From the NCBI GenBank assembly GCA_025927765.1, contig JAICKU010000035.1:1-38387 (forward strand): a stretch of 38,387 bases of DNA. Reading direction: 5' to 3'. This DNA is from Burkholderiales bacterium. GTDB lineage: Bacteria > Pseudomonadota > Gammaproteobacteria > Burkholderiales > Casimicrobiaceae. Shown piece by piece: positions 1-8,310 of the stretch (position 1 is the stretch's first letter; each line of letters starts with the position of its first letter). The position numbers were made by a program, and so were the translations under genes. The notes beneath the pieces are model-generated. The model did no database searches. It was not told the origin of the DNA and saw only the letters and a program-made list of their open reading frames with translations.

Positions 1-139
1 ACGCCTTCGCCTCGCCGCCGAACTTGCGGCTCAGCACCGACGTGATCGCCGCCGTCAGCGTCGTCTTCCCGTGATCCACGTGCCCGATCGTCCCCACGTT
101 CACGTGCGGCTTCGTGCGTTCGAACTTGCTTTTTGCCAT
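1..139 (-). CDS. tuf: Elongation factor Tu, N-terminal part (cut by window edge)
   Basis: GTPase that delivers aminoacyl-tRNA to the ribosome in the cytoplasm. Only the first 46 codons are present. The translation begins [19 protein letters not shown] and contains the P-loop GHVDHGKT at about residues 19-26, which is diagnostic for EF-Tu. The gene runs off the left edge. It follows tRNA-Thr on the same strand, the usual tRNA-tuf arrangement in beta- and gammaproteobacteria, so it is probably co-transcribed with the tRNAs. The identity is certain; whether this is the tufA or tufB copy cannot be told here, although the tRNA context favours the copy upstream of secE-nusG. Confidence 0.97.
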   Translation of the reverse strand, partial: MAKSKFERTKPHVNVGTIGHVDHGKTTLTAAITSVLSRKFGGEAKA

Positions 140-248
140 CGAAGTCTCCGACCTGGTGTTTGCCCCGTCGAATCGCCGGGCTTTGCCCGCGATTCGACGC
201 TTACTTGACCGGCCAAAAGCAGGGGTTCACTTTTGGCCGTAACGATCT

Positions 249-323
<75 letters not shown>

Positions 324-358
324 GCGCGTTCGCAATACTGTTCCGATGCCGTGGATGC

Positions 359-432
359 TGGAGCGGGTGAAGGGAATCGAACCCTCGTCGTAAGCTTGGA
401 AGGCTTCTGCTCTACCATTGAGCTACACCCGC
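359..432 (-). tRNA. tRNA-Gly (anticodon TCC)
   Basis: Acceptor GCGGGTG pairs with CACCCGC, discriminator T, and CCA is encoded (361-359). The anticodon loop CTTCCAA gives TCC, flanked by a stem AAGC/GCTT. T-arm GGTTCGATTCC. Part of the tRNA-Tyr/Gly/Thr-tuf cluster. Confidence 0.95.
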
Positions 433-547
433 CTGTCAGGTAACAGAGGTCAGGCAACAGGTAACAGAAACCCGGTGCACAATGCACCGCGACCGACCAT
501 CGCCGGCGCCTCTGTTCCCTGTCCTCTGATCCCTGTCTCCTGCAAAG
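433..547. repeat. Spacer with inverted short-repeat arms between tRNA-Gly and tRNA-Tyr
   Basis: The left part (435-470) repeats CAGGTAACAG-like words and the right part (511-541) carries their approximate complement (TCTGTTCCCTGTCCTCTG). The two halves therefore form loosely inverted repeat arms inside the tRNA precursor. The same style of AGGGATCAGGTATC repeats brackets the tauR-tpa promoter. No coding content is seen. Confidence 0.55.
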
Positions 548-629
548 TGGAGGGGGAAGGATTCGAACCTTCGAAGGCAGAGCCGGCAGATTTACAGTCT
601 GCTCCCTTTGACCGCTCGGGAACCCCTCC
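548..629 (-). tRNA. tRNA-Tyr (anticodon GTA)
   Basis: Class II tRNA with a long variable arm. Acceptor GGAGGGG pairs with CCCCTCC, discriminator A. The anticodon stem GCAGA/TCTGC holds GTA. T-arm GGTTCGAATCC. Unlike its two neighbours the CCA is not encoded: the next bases are CTT. Confidence 0.95.
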
Positions 630-642
630 GTCGAAACGCGCG

Positions 643-672
643 ATTGTAGCAGTTTCGCCTACACCCGGTCAA
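643..672 (-). promoter_or_regulatory. sigma70 promoter of the tRNA-tuf operon
   Basis: On the minus strand a -35 TTGACC (672-667) and -10 TACAAT (648-643) are separated by 18 bp. The -10 lies 13 bp upstream of the tRNA-Tyr 5' end, so transcription would start just before the mature tRNA. Strong match, as expected for stable RNA. Confidence 0.75.
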
Positions 673-700
673 ACCAGCTTCCGCGATTTCTACCGTCTCC

Positions 701-2317
701 ATGCCCGAAACGACCCCCGCCTTCGATTACATCGTCGTGGGCGCCGGCTCCGCCGGCTGCGTGCTCGCGAATCGCCTGTCGGAGGACGGCCAAAACAGCG
801 TGCTGCTGCTCGAGGCGGGCCCGCGCGACTCGTATCCGTGGATCCACATCCCGATCGGCTACGCGAAGACGATGTTCCATCCCGTCGTGAACTGGGGCTT
901 CTACACGGAGCCCGAGCCGACGATGAACGGGCGCAAGGTGTACTGGCCGCGCGGCCGCACGCTCGGCGGCAGCTCGGCGATCAACGGCCTGATCGCGATT
1001 CGCGGGCAGCGCGAGGACTACGACGCATGGGCGGCGGCGGGCAACGCGGGTTGGAGCTACGACGACGTGCTGCCGTGGTTCCGGCGCCTCGAGCACAACG
1101 TGCGCGGCGCGAGCGAATGGCACGGCGCCGAAGGCCCGCTCTGGGCGTCGGACATCGACACGCCGCACCCGCTGGTCGAGGCGATGATCGCCGGCGCGCA
1201 CGAGCTCGGCATCCCGCGCAACGACGACTTCAACGGCCCCGTGCAGGAAGGCGCGGGCTACTACCAGTTGACGACGCGCCGCGGACGTCGCTGCTCGACC
1301 GCCGTCGCGTATTTGCGGCCGGCACGCGACCGCGGCAACCTGCGGGTCGAGACGAGCGCGCATGCGACGCGCGTCGTCGTCGAGCAGGGACGCGCGACGG
1401 GCGTCTCGTATCGGCAGGAGGGCGTCGACAAGACCGTCACCGCCCGGCGCGAAGTCATTCTTGCGGCCGGCGCGCTGCAATCGCCCCAGTTGCTTCAGTT
1501 GTCGGGCATCGGCCCACCCGAGCTCCTGCAGTCGCTCGGCATCGCCGTGCAGCACGGACTTCCCGGCGTGGGCGAGAACCTGCAGGACCACCTGCAGGCA
1601 CGCGCCATCTTCCGCTGCACGCAGCCGATCACCACCAACGACGCGCTGCGCACGCTTGGCGGCAAGCTTCGCATCGGCCTCGACTATTTCCTGCGCAACG
1701 CCGGGCCCATGGCGGTCGGCATCAACCAGGGCGGCATCTTCGCGCGCGCGATGCCCGGCGCCACGCGCCCTGACGTGCAGTTCCATTTCGCGACGCTGTC
1801 GTCGGACATGGCGGGCTCGCCGGTCCACACGTTCTCGGGCTTCACGATGTCGGTCTGCCAGTTGCGACCCACGTCGCGCGGTCGCGTGCGCGTCCGATCC
1901 ACCGATCCGCTCGCGCCGCCGGCGATGCAGCCGAATTACCTGTCGACGCCCGAGGATCGCGCGACGATGATCGCCGCGGTTCGCCTTGCGCGAAAGCTCG
2001 CGGCGACGAAGGCGATGCGACCCTACGTCGAGAGCGAGTATCGCCCGGGCACCGACGCGCAAAGCGACGACGAGCTGCTCGAGTTCGTCAAGAACACCGG
2101 CGGGACCATCTTCCACCCGAGCGGCACGACGAAGATGGGCCCGGCGAGCGATCCGCTGGCGGTCGTCGATCCGAAGCTGCGCGTGCACGGCGTGCGCGGC
2201 TTGCGCGTCGTCGATTGCGGGATCATGCCGACGCTCGTGTCGGGCAACACCAACGTGCCGGTGGTGATGATCGCCGAGCGCGCATCGCAGATGATTCTGT
2301 CAACGGAGGAGCACTGA
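701..2317 (+). CDS. GMC-family FAD alcohol dehydrogenase (choline-dehydrogenase-like)
   Basis: A 538-residue glucose-methanol-choline oxidoreductase that should oxidise a primary alcohol to an aldehyde using FAD. The dinucleotide motif VVGAGSAGCVLANRLSE is at residues 12-28, the family signature GRTLGGSSAINGLI is at about 85-98, and the C-terminal catalytic block has FHPSGTTKMG (His) and SGNTNVPVVMIAERAS (Asn). There is no signal peptide. It starts at an ATG about 70 bp from the tRNA promoter, is divergent from the tRNAs, and its stop is 2 bp from the next gene, so the pair is an operon. The substrate cannot be read from sequence. Isethionate dehydrogenase IseJ is also a GMC enzyme, so a link to the sulfonate genes is possible but is only inference at 13 kb distance. 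Confidence 0.9.
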   Translation: MPETTPAFDYIVVGAGSAGCVLANRLSEDGQNSVLLLEAGPRDSYPWIHIPIGYAKTMFHPVVNWGFYTEPEPTMNGRKVYWPRGRTLGGSSAINGLIAIRGQREDYDAWAAAGNAGWSYDDVLPWFRRLEHNVRGASEWHGAEGPLWASDIDTPHPLVEAMIAGAHELGIPRNDDFNGPVQEGAGYYQLTTRRGRRCSTAVAYLRPARDRGNLRVETSAHATRVVVEQGRATGVSYRQEGVDKTVTARREVILAAGALQSPQLLQLSGIGPPELLQSLGIAVQHGLPGVGENLQDHLQARAIFRCTQPITTNDALRTLGGKLRIGLDYFLRNAGPMAVGINQGGIFARAMPGATRPDVQFHFATLSSDMAGSPVHTFSGFTMSVCQLRPTSRGRVRVRSTDPLAPPAMQPNYLSTPEDRATMIAAVRLARKLAATKAMRPYVESEYRPGTDAQSDDELLEFVKNTGGTIFHPSGTTKMGPASDPLAVVDPKLRVHGVRGLRVVDCGIMPTLVSGNTNVPVVMIAERASQMILSTEEH

Positions 2318-2319
2318 CC

Positions 2320-3630
2320 ATGGCCTGTTGCCACGCCGATTTCGCGGCGCTCGAAGGAAGCGATCGCGGTTTCACGCTCGGAATGCCGACCTTCACGTTC
2401 GGCCCCGGCGTGCTCGCCGAAGCCGGCGCCAACGCCGCCGAGCTCGGCCTTTCGCGTGTCGCGCTCTTCACCGATCGCCGGCTCGCATCCGGCGAACACG
2501 TCGCGAAGGTCAAGGCGTCGCTCGCCGATGCGAAGGTCGACTGCATCGTCTACGACGAAGTGTTAATCGAGCCCAACGACAAGTCGTTCCAGGACGCGGC
2601 GCGCTTCGCGAAGGAAAGCAACGTCGACGGCTTCGTCTCGGTCGGCGGCGGCTCGGTGATGGACACGTGCAAGGCGGCCAATCTCTATTCGAGCCAGCCG
2701 GCGGAGTTCATGACGTACGTCAACGCGCCGATCGGCGCCGGGCAACGCGTGCCGGGGCCCGTGAAGCCGCACATCGCGTGCCCCACCACGTCGGGAACGG
2801 GCTCCGAGACGACGGGGATCGCGATCTTCACGCTGACCTCGATGAACGCGAAGACCGGCATCATCTCGCGCCGCCTGATTCCCACCGTCGCGCTCGTCGA
2901 TCCCGATGTCACGCGCACGCTGCCGGCGAATGTGGTCGCGTCGACGGGGTTCGATTGCATGAGCCATGCCCTCGAATCGATGACGGCGCGGTTGTATCCG
3001 CGGCGCCTCAATCCCGCGCAAGGCATCAAGCGTCCGGTGTCGCAAGGCGCGAACCCGTTTTCCGACGCGCTCGCGACGCAAGCGTTGAACGGTGTCGGGC
3101 AGTTCCTCGTGCGTGCGGTGAAGGACGCCTCCGACGCCGAGGCGCGCACGGAGATGATGTACGCGGCGATGCTCGCCGGCATTGCGTTCAACGCCGCAGG
3201 CTGCCACCTGCCGCATGGCCTGTCGTACGCGGTGTCGGGCCTGATCAAGGACTGGCACGTGCCGGGCTACCCCGAAGGCAGGACGCTGCTGCCGCACGGC
3301 ATGTCGGTCGTGCTCAACAATCCGTCCGTATGGCGGGCGACGGCGCCGACCCATCCCGAGCGTCACCTGCGGTGCGCGGAAGCGCTCGGCGCGTCGGCGC
3401 GTGGCGCGACACCCGACGACGCCGGTGAAGTGCTCGCGAATCGCATCATCGAGTTGATGCGCGCGACGGACATGCCGAACGGCATCGGCGAGCTCGGCTT
3501 CGGCGAAGCGCAACTCGACGCGCTCGCGAAGGGCGCCGAGCCGCAGTATCGCGTGATCAAGAACGCGCCGATCGACGTCGGCCACGCCGAGATCAGGGAG
3601 CTGTTCCGGTCAGCCTTGCGCTATTGGTGA
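2320..3630 (+). CDS. Iron-containing alcohol dehydrogenase, ADHFE1/hydroxyacid-oxoacid transhydrogenase type
   Basis: A 436-residue group III metal-dependent alcohol dehydrogenase. It begins MACCHADF, like animal ADHFE1, and keeps GGGSVMDTCKAANLY, PTTSGTGSETTG (about residues 151-162), the metal-binding FDCMSHALES, HLPHGLSYAVSGL and LPHGMSVVLNNP. ADHFE1 proteins couple oxidation of a 2- or 4-hydroxyacid to reduction of a 2-oxoacid through bound NAD. The start is the ATG at 2320, preceded by GGAGGA at 2305-2310. It is 2 bp downstream of the GMC gene, so the two probably serve the same alcohol or hydroxyacid pathway. Similarity to the ADHFE1 branch rather than generic Fe-ADH is judged by eye; the physiological substrate is unknown. 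Confidence 0.88.
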   Translation: MACCHADFAALEGSDRGFTLGMPTFTFGPGVLAEAGANAAELGLSRVALFTDRRLASGEHVAKVKASLADAKVDCIVYDEVLIEPNDKSFQDAARFAKESNVDGFVSVGGGSVMDTCKAANLYSSQPAEFMTYVNAPIGAGQRVPGPVKPHIACPTTSGTGSETTGIAIFTLTSMNAKTGIISRRLIPTVALVDPDVTRTLPANVVASTGFDCMSHALESMTARLYPRRLNPAQGIKRPVSQGANPFSDALATQALNGVGQFLVRAVKDASDAEARTEMMYAAMLAGIAFNAAGCHLPHGLSYAVSGLIKDWHVPGYPEGRTLLPHGMSVVLNNPSVWRATAPTHPERHLRCAEALGASARGATPDDAGEVLANRIIELMRATDMPNGIGELGFGEAQLDALAKGAEPQYRVIKNAPIDVGHAEIRELFRSALRYW

Positions 3631-3730
3631 GCGCTCGCCGGAACGCCCGGTTCGCGAGGCGGTTGTCGAGAATATTGACAGGTGCGGCGGGCGGCGGCGG
3701 CAACACGTTGTTTCGTCAAACGTCATGTTT

Positions 3731-3746
3731 TGGCACGCGTCATGCG
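3731..3746 (+). promoter_or_regulatory. sigma54-type (-24/-12) promoter for the PEP-CTERM gene
   Basis: The sequence TGGCACGCGTCATGCG matches the -24/-12 consensus TGGCACG-N4-TTGCW, with GG and GC separated by exactly 10 bp. It ends 40 bp before the PEP-CTERM start codon. RpoN control of PEP-CTERM genes is known in other betaproteobacteria. Confidence 0.6.
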
Positions 3747-3786
3747 AGGCCGGTTCCGGACTCTTGCGTCCTGTTCGGGAGGTCGT

Positions 3787-4737
3787 ATGAAGCCGATCCT
3801 CGCGGCGTTCGTCACCATCCTGTCGGCGCTTCTCTGCGGTCCTGCGCGCGCCGACCTCGTCGTCAGTCATTTTCCGAGCTTCGCCGGCATTGCCTGCGAC
3901 AGCAGTGAGCTGACGTGCAATGGCAGCGCCGCCATCGCCAACACGTCGGATGGCACGGTGCTGCGCCTGACACCCGCCCAGTTCAATGAGAGTGGAAGCG
4001 CGTTCAGTACGAGCCAGATCAACCTCGGCAGCGGCAACAGCTTCAGCACGTTCTTCCAGTTCCGCATCACGAACCCCGCGGGCATCGATCCTGCCGACGG
4101 CATTACCTTCACGCTGCAGACGGTCAGCAATACGGCCGGAGGCATCGGCGGTGGCATCGGCTATTCCGGCCTGTCCCCGAGCGTTGCCGTCGAGTTCGAC
4201 ACGTTCAACAACGGCGGATGCGATGCCAGCAGCAGCAACCACGTCGCAGTCGACATCGATGGCAACACCTGCACGACCAACAACGGCGACCTCGCAGTCG
4301 TCGACGGCAATCCGATCTGCGACTTCTCGTCCGTGAACACCTACACGCGAAGCGGCTGCATGTCGAACGGCGACCTGTGGTCGGCCTGGATCGACTACAA
4401 CGGCAGCGCGCTCAGCGTTGCGCTCGTGGACGGCGGCGTGAACGGCACGTTGCAGCGCCCGGCGACGAACATCATCAATGCGTTTCCGATCGACATCGCG
4501 TCGATCCTCGGCCAGAACTCCGCCTTCGTCGGGTTCACGTCCGGAACCGGCGCCGGCACCGAGAATCACGATGTCGTCAACTGGATCTTCAGCAACACGT
4601 TCCAGCCGATCAACCCGGGCGGCAGCAGCGGAGGCTCGGGCGGGACCGCGCCCGAACCGGGAACGTCGGCGTTGCTCCTGGCCGCGGCCGTAGGTTTGCT
4701 CGCGGTACGGAGGCGCAGCCGGCGCGCGGCGCGCTGA
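3787..4737 (+). CDS. Secreted legume-lectin-like protein with PEP-CTERM sorting signal
   Basis: A 316-residue exported protein. A Sec signal peptide covers residues 1 to about 22 (MKPILAAFVTILSALL, then ARA-D cleavage). The middle resembles an L-type lectin fold: FSTFFQFRITNP, DGITFTLQT, VAVEFDTFNNG with adjacent Asn/Asp, HVAVDIDG, SAWIDYNG and AFVGFTSGTGAGTENHDVVNW, the last being the typical C-terminal strand of these domains. A Gly/Ser linker leads to PEPGTSALLLAAAVGLLAVRRRSRR, a PEP motif, hydrophobic helix and Arg-rich tail that would be processed by an exosortase encoded elsewhere. The start at 3787 was chosen over an upstream in-frame ATG because the signal peptide begins there and GGGAGG precedes it. 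It probably acts at the cell surface or in the EPS matrix; the sugar ligand is unknown. Confidence 0.85.
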   Translation: MKPILAAFVTILSALLCGPARADLVVSHFPSFAGIACDSSELTCNGSAAIANTSDGTVLRLTPAQFNESGSAFSTSQINLGSGNSFSTFFQFRITNPAGIDPADGITFTLQTVSNTAGGIGGGIGYSGLSPSVAVEFDTFNNGGCDASSSNHVAVDIDGNTCTTNNGDLAVVDGNPICDFSSVNTYTRSGCMSNGDLWSAWIDYNGSALSVALVDGGVNGTLQRPATNIINAFPIDIASILGQNSAFVGFTSGTGAGTENHDVVNWIFSNTFQPINPGGSSGGSGGTAPEPGTSALLLAAAVGLLAVRRRSRRAAR

Positions 4738-4751
4738 CAGGCAGCAGGGTC

Positions 4752-4775
4752 ACGGCGCCGCAGCCGCGGCGCCGT
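4752..4775. terminator. GC hairpin between convergent genes
   Basis: A perfect 10-bp stem ACGGCGCCGC/GCGGCGCCGT with loop AGCC sits between the PEP-CTERM stop and the livF stop and overlaps the latter by one base. There is no T-tract on either side, so it may be a weak bidirectional terminator or an mRNA 3'-end stabiliser. Confidence 0.5.
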
Positions 4776-5518
4776 CAATGCGCGGTGGCGCCGGCGAGCT
4801 TCTCGACGAGCTCGTGATTGGCGCCGAGCTCCGCGGCGGTGCCTGAATAGACGACCTTGCCGTCGTCGAGGATGTACGCGCGGTCGGCGATCGCGAGCGA
4901 CAGCGGCACGTTCTGCTCGACCAGCAGCACCGACAGCCCCTCGTCGCGCATCGAACGCACCACCTGCATCACCTCCTGCACGATCAGCGGGGCGAGGCCC
5001 TGCGACGGCTCGTCGAGCAGCATGATGCGCGGATTCAGGAGCAGCGGCCGCGCGATCGACAGCATTTCCTGCTCGCCGCCCGAGAGCTGGCGCCCGAGTT
5101 GCGCCTTGCGCTCACCGAGCCGCGGAAAGAGCTTGAACACGCGGTCGAGCGTCCACGGACCCGAGCGCGCCTCGGGCACCACGAGATTCTCGAGCACCGT
5201 CAGGTTGCCGAAGATCTTGCGGCCCTCCGGCACGTAGCCCACGCCGAGCCGTGCGATCTTGTACGCCGGCCAGCGCGTCACGTCGTGCCCGAGCATCTGG
5301 ACACGTCCTTCACGCACCGTGGTGAGGCCCATCAGGCTTCGCATCGTCGTCGTCTTGCCCGCGCCGTTGCGCCCGAGCACGGTGACGATCTCGCCTTCGC
5401 CGAGTCGCAGCGATACGCCGTGCAGGATGTGGCTCTTGCCGTAGTACGCGTGAATGTCGTGCGCTTCGAGCACGGTCTTACGCTCGTTGCCCGGACGAGA
5501 AGGCGCCGCTTCCATCAT
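4775..5518 (-). CDS. livF: Branched-chain-type ABC transporter ATP-binding protein (LivF-like)
   Basis: A 247-residue cytoplasmic ATPase, last gene of a five-gene HAAT-family importer. Walker A GRNGAGKTT is at about residues 49-57, the ABC signature LSGGEQEM at about 143, Walker B IMLLDEPSQGL at about 163, and the switch region LLVEQNVPLSLAIADRAYIL is the pattern typical of LivF. Its ATG overlaps the livG stop (ATGA), so translation is coupled. Substrates of this family include branched-chain amino acids, urea, aromatic acids and short amides; nothing in this subunit decides between them. Confidence 0.92.
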   Translation of the reverse strand: MMEAAPSRPGNERKTVLEAHDIHAYYGKSHILHGVSLRLGEGEIVTVLGRNGAGKTTTMRSLMGLTTVREGRVQMLGHDVTRWPAYKIARLGVGYVPEGRKIFGNLTVLENLVVPEARSGPWTLDRVFKLFPRLGERKAQLGRQLSGGEQEMLSIARPLLLNPRIMLLDEPSQGLAPLIVQEVMQVVRSMRDEGLSVLLVEQNVPLSLAIADRAYILDDGKVVYSGTAAELGANHELVEKLAGATAH

Positions 5519-6318
5519 TGGGCCTCGCCGAGGTAGGCGGCGCGCACCTGCTCGTTCGCCGAAATGTCGGCCGCGGATCCTTCCGCCAGCACGCGTCCCT
5601 GGTCGAGCACGGTGATCTTCTGCGCGATGCCGAACACGATGCTCATGTCGTGCTCGATGAACAGGATCGAGAGCCCGCGTTCGTCGTGCAACCGGCGCAC
5701 GAGGTCGACCATGTGGTCGGTCTCGGTGTCACCCATGCCGGCGGTCGGCTCGTCCAGGAGCAAAAGCCGCGGGTTCATCGTGAGCGCAAGCGCGATCTCC
5801 ACCACGCGCTGGTCGCCGTGCGCGAGCTCGCCCACGGTGCGATTCGCCTTGTTCGCGAGGCCCACGATGTCGAGCAACTCGTCCACCCTCCGCTCGACGT
5901 CGCCGCGCACGTGGCGCGGAAGCCACGGGCGGCCGTTCAGCCCGGCGGCGGTTTCGACACCGACGCGCACGTTCTCGGATACCGAGAGGTCGGGAAACAC
6001 CTCGGTGATCTGGAACGTGCGGACGATGCCCTTGTGCACCCGATAGACGACGCTGCGGTCGCGGATGTTCTTGCCGTCGAACCAGATGTCTCCCGACGTC
6101 GGCGGCACGAAGCCGGTGATCAGGTTGAAGAACGTCGTCTTGCCGGCGCCGTTCGGGCCGATCACCGCGCGAAGCTCGCCCTCGTTCATCGCGAACGACA
6201 CGTCCTGCACCGCCTGCAGCTTGCCGAAATGGCGGCTCACGTTGTCGAGGCGAAGCAGCGCCGGGCTCGCGCGCGCCGCGGGCGCACGCCGCGCAACCAC
6301 CGCGCCGGCGTCGTTCAT
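5515..6318 (-). CDS. livG: Branched-chain-type ABC transporter ATP-binding protein (LivG-like)
   Basis: A 267-residue ATPase partner of LivF. Walker A GPNGAGKTT is near residue 54, LAHGDQRVVEIALAL replaces the canonical LSGGQ as usual in LivG, Walker B LLLLDEPTAGM follows, and LFIEHDMSIVFGIAQKITVL is the H-loop region. The start is the ATG at 6318, which overlaps the livM stop by four bases (ATGA). Much longer readings upstream only continue antisense to livM codons. It acts at the inner membrane with LivH and LivM. Confidence 0.92.
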   Translation of the reverse strand: MNDAGAVVARRAPAARASPALLRLDNVSRHFGKLQAVQDVSFAMNEGELRAVIGPNGAGKTTFFNLITGFVPPTSGDIWFDGKNIRDRSVVYRVHKGIVRTFQITEVFPDLSVSENVRVGVETAAGLNGRPWLPRHVRGDVERRVDELLDIVGLANKANRTVGELAHGDQRVVEIALALTMNPRLLLLDEPTAGMGDTETDHMVDLVRRLHDERGLSILFIEHDMSIVFGIAQKITVLDQGRVLAEGSAADISANEQVRAAYLGEAQ

Positions 6319-7361
6319 TTCGTTGCCTCCCGCAGCGATTTCGTCGAGTCGCGCAACGGCGAGCCGTCCTCCTCGAGCACCGCGTCCGCCTGCTGGATGC
6401 CGGGCGCGCGGGGGGTGGACACCTCCCGGCGGCGCGGCGCAATCAGCCCGAGGATGCCCTTCGGGAACAGCAGCACGATCAGCACGAACAGGAGCCCGAT
6501 GAGGCTCATCCAATTGTCGGTGAGGCTCGACAGGTAATCCTGCGCGACGACGAAGATCGTGACACCCACGAGCGGTCCCCAGAACTTCCGCATGCCGCCC
6601 ATGACGATCATGATCACGAAGTTGCCCGACAGGATCCAGTGCAGGTCCTGCGGCGACGTGAAGTTGAAGAGCATCGCGTTCAGCGTACCGGCGAGCGCCG
6701 TGATCGTGCCGGAGATGGCGAATGCCGCCCACACATAAAGATCGGTGCGAAGGCCGAGAAACAGCGCGCGGCGCCGGTTCTCGCGGATCGCGACCCACGT
6801 ATGCCCGAGCGGCGACGCGAGCAGCACGCGCATGATCACGACGGCGATCACGAAGCAGAACAGCACGAGATAATAGTATTTGATCTCGTTCTGCACGTCG
6901 AAGACGAAGCTGCCGAAATGCAGCGGCTGCCGCCGGAACCCGGCAAGGCCGTCCTCGCCGCCGGTCACGTTGTTCCAGCGCACGGCGATGAAGTAGAAGA
7001 GTTGCCCGATCGCGATCGTGATCATCGCGAAATAGATGCCGCGGCGGCGCATCACGAGCGGACCGAGCAGCGTGGCGGCGAGGCCGCCGGCGAGCGTGCC
7101 GACGACGATCGCGAGCGGCGTCGACGGCACGAGGTACTTGAGCGTCATGCCGGCGCCGTACGCGCCGAGGCCGAAGTACGCTGCATGACCGAACGACAGT
7201 CCACCCGTGAAACCGAGCACGAGATTGAGCGCAAGCGCAGCGATGCCGTAGATCAGGATCTTCGTGCCGAGCGCCGTATAGCCGCCGAGCGGACCCAACC
7301 ACAGCGGCAGCGTCGCGAGCGCGATCCACAGCAGGATCTCGACCGGGTGGCGACGGATCAT
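6315..7361 (-). CDS. livM: Branched-chain-type ABC transporter permease (LivM-like)
   Basis: A 348-residue polytopic inner-membrane permease. Hydrophobic segments run through IALATLPLWLGPLGGY, KILIYGIAALALNLVLGFTG and onward, with the conserved LivM motif GLSFGHAAYFGLGAYGAGM at about residues 55-73 and the EAA-like loop GHTWVAIRENRRRALFLG. The C-terminal tail after FPKGILGLIAPRRRE is hydrophilic and longer than in typical LivM. The start at 7361 overlaps the livH stop by ATGA, and the gene overlaps livG in the same way, giving an uninterrupted coupled chain H-M-G-F. Confidence 0.92.
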   Translation of the reverse strand: MIRRHPVEILLWIALATLPLWLGPLGGYTALGTKILIYGIAALALNLVLGFTGGLSFGHAAYFGLGAYGAGMTLKYLVPSTPLAIVVGTLAGGLAATLLGPLVMRRRGIYFAMITIAIGQLFYFIAVRWNNVTGGEDGLAGFRRQPLHFGSFVFDVQNEIKYYYLVLFCFVIAVVIMRVLLASPLGHTWVAIRENRRRALFLGLRTDLYVWAAFAISGTITALAGTLNAMLFNFTSPQDLHWILSGNFVIMIVMGGMRKFWGPLVGVTIFVVAQDYLSSLTDNWMSLIGLLFVLIVLLFPKGILGLIAPRRREVSTPRAPGIQQADAVLEEDGSPLRDSTKSLREATK

Positions 7362-8227
7362 TCGAAAAGCCCTTCCTGCCCGAGCAGGCCGCGCGGCCGG
7401 ATGACGAGCACGATCAGCATGATCAGATAGATCACGGCTTCGCTCGCCGCAGGATAGTACGTCGTGGTGATGCCCGCCGCGACGCCGATCAGCAGGCCGC
7501 CGAGGATGCTGCCCACGAGGCTGCCGACGCCGCCGACGATGATCGCGACGAAGCTCGGCATGATGAGGCTGCTGCCCATCGGGGGCGTGAGGCCGAGAAT
7601 GCCGGCGGCGAGTACGCCGGCGAGGCCGGCGAGCAGGCACCCGAGCCCGAAATTCAACGCGCGCAAGAGGTAGATGTTGACGCCGAGCGCGGACACCGTT
7701 TCGAGGTCGAGCGTGCCCGCGCGGATGCGAATGCCGAGGCGCGAATAGCGCAGCAGGAAGTAGAGCCCGAGCATCACCGCCATCGTGATGCCGACCACGA
7801 GCAGTCGATAGCCGGTGATGAAGAAGAGCACGCTGCTGATCGGCGAATTGAGCGCGGCCGGCACCTGGAACGGCAGGCCCTGCGCGCCCCAGATCGTGCG
7901 CGTCAAGTCCTCGATGATGAGTGCGAGCCCGAACGTGAGCAGCAGCGTGTACAGCGGATCGGGTCGCTTGTAGAGCGGCCGGATCAGGATGCGCTCGACG
8001 AAAAGGCCGATGACCGCCGCACCGATGGGCCCGACGACGAGCGCGCCCCAGAACCCGAGATACGGCGCGAGCGTGTAGGCGAGGTAGGCGCCGATGACGA
8101 GGAATCCGCCATGCGCCATGTTGATGACCGAATTGAGCGAGAGGATCAGCGCGAGCCCGAGCGCCATCAGCGCATAGAACACGCCCTGGATCAGCCCGTT
8201 GAAGGCATTGAACAGCAGGAGCTGCAT
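7358..8227 (-). CDS. livH: Branched-chain-type ABC transporter permease (LivH-like)
   Basis: A 289-residue inner-membrane permease. It opens MQLLLFNAFNGLIQGVFYAL and has the LivH signature NSVINMAHGGFLVIGAYLAY at about residues 31-50, followed by further membrane spans and the segment LRAGTLDLETVSALGVNIYL-like loop that contacts the ATPases. It is the first of the four overlapping transporter genes and is separated from the binding-protein gene by 83 bp holding a hairpin. Confidence 0.92.
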   Translation of the reverse strand: MQLLLFNAFNGLIQGVFYALMALGLALILSLNSVINMAHGGFLVIGAYLAYTLAPYLGFWGALVVGPIGAAVIGLFVERILIRPLYKRPDPLYTLLLTFGLALIIEDLTRTIWGAQGLPFQVPAALNSPISSVLFFITGYRLLVVGITMAVMLGLYFLLRYSRLGIRIRAGTLDLETVSALGVNIYLLRALNFGLGCLLAGLAGVLAAGILGLTPPMGSSLIMPSFVAIIVGGVGSLVGSILGGLLIGVAAGITTTYYPAASEAVIYLIMLIVLVIRPRGLLGQEGLFE

Positions 8228-8250
8228 GCGTTCCCCTTACGCACACGGAT

Positions 8251-8280
8251 CTCGCGCCTCGGCAGCGGCCGAGGCGTGAG
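8251..8280 (-). promoter_or_regulatory. Intercistronic hairpin between binding-protein and permease genes
   Basis: A perfect 9-bp stem CGCCTCGGC/GCCGAGGCG with loop AGCG is extended to 13 bp if one G-T pair is allowed. No U-run follows on the minus strand, so it is better read as an mRNA-stabilising or partial-termination element that favours the upstream binding-protein message, as known for malE-malF. Confidence 0.5.
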
Positions 8281-8310
8281 ACCCGATCGATGGCACGATG
8301 GTGCTACGAA

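Noticed and set aside
659-2188. Long open frames antisense to the GMC gene and to most other genes
   Set aside because: High GC content keeps antisense frames open; they have Arg/His/Ala-rich translations with no recognisable domains.
701-2317. Calling the GMC gene betA (choline dehydrogenase)
   Set aside because: No betaine aldehyde dehydrogenase or betI neighbours; GMC substrate cannot be assigned from the shared signatures.
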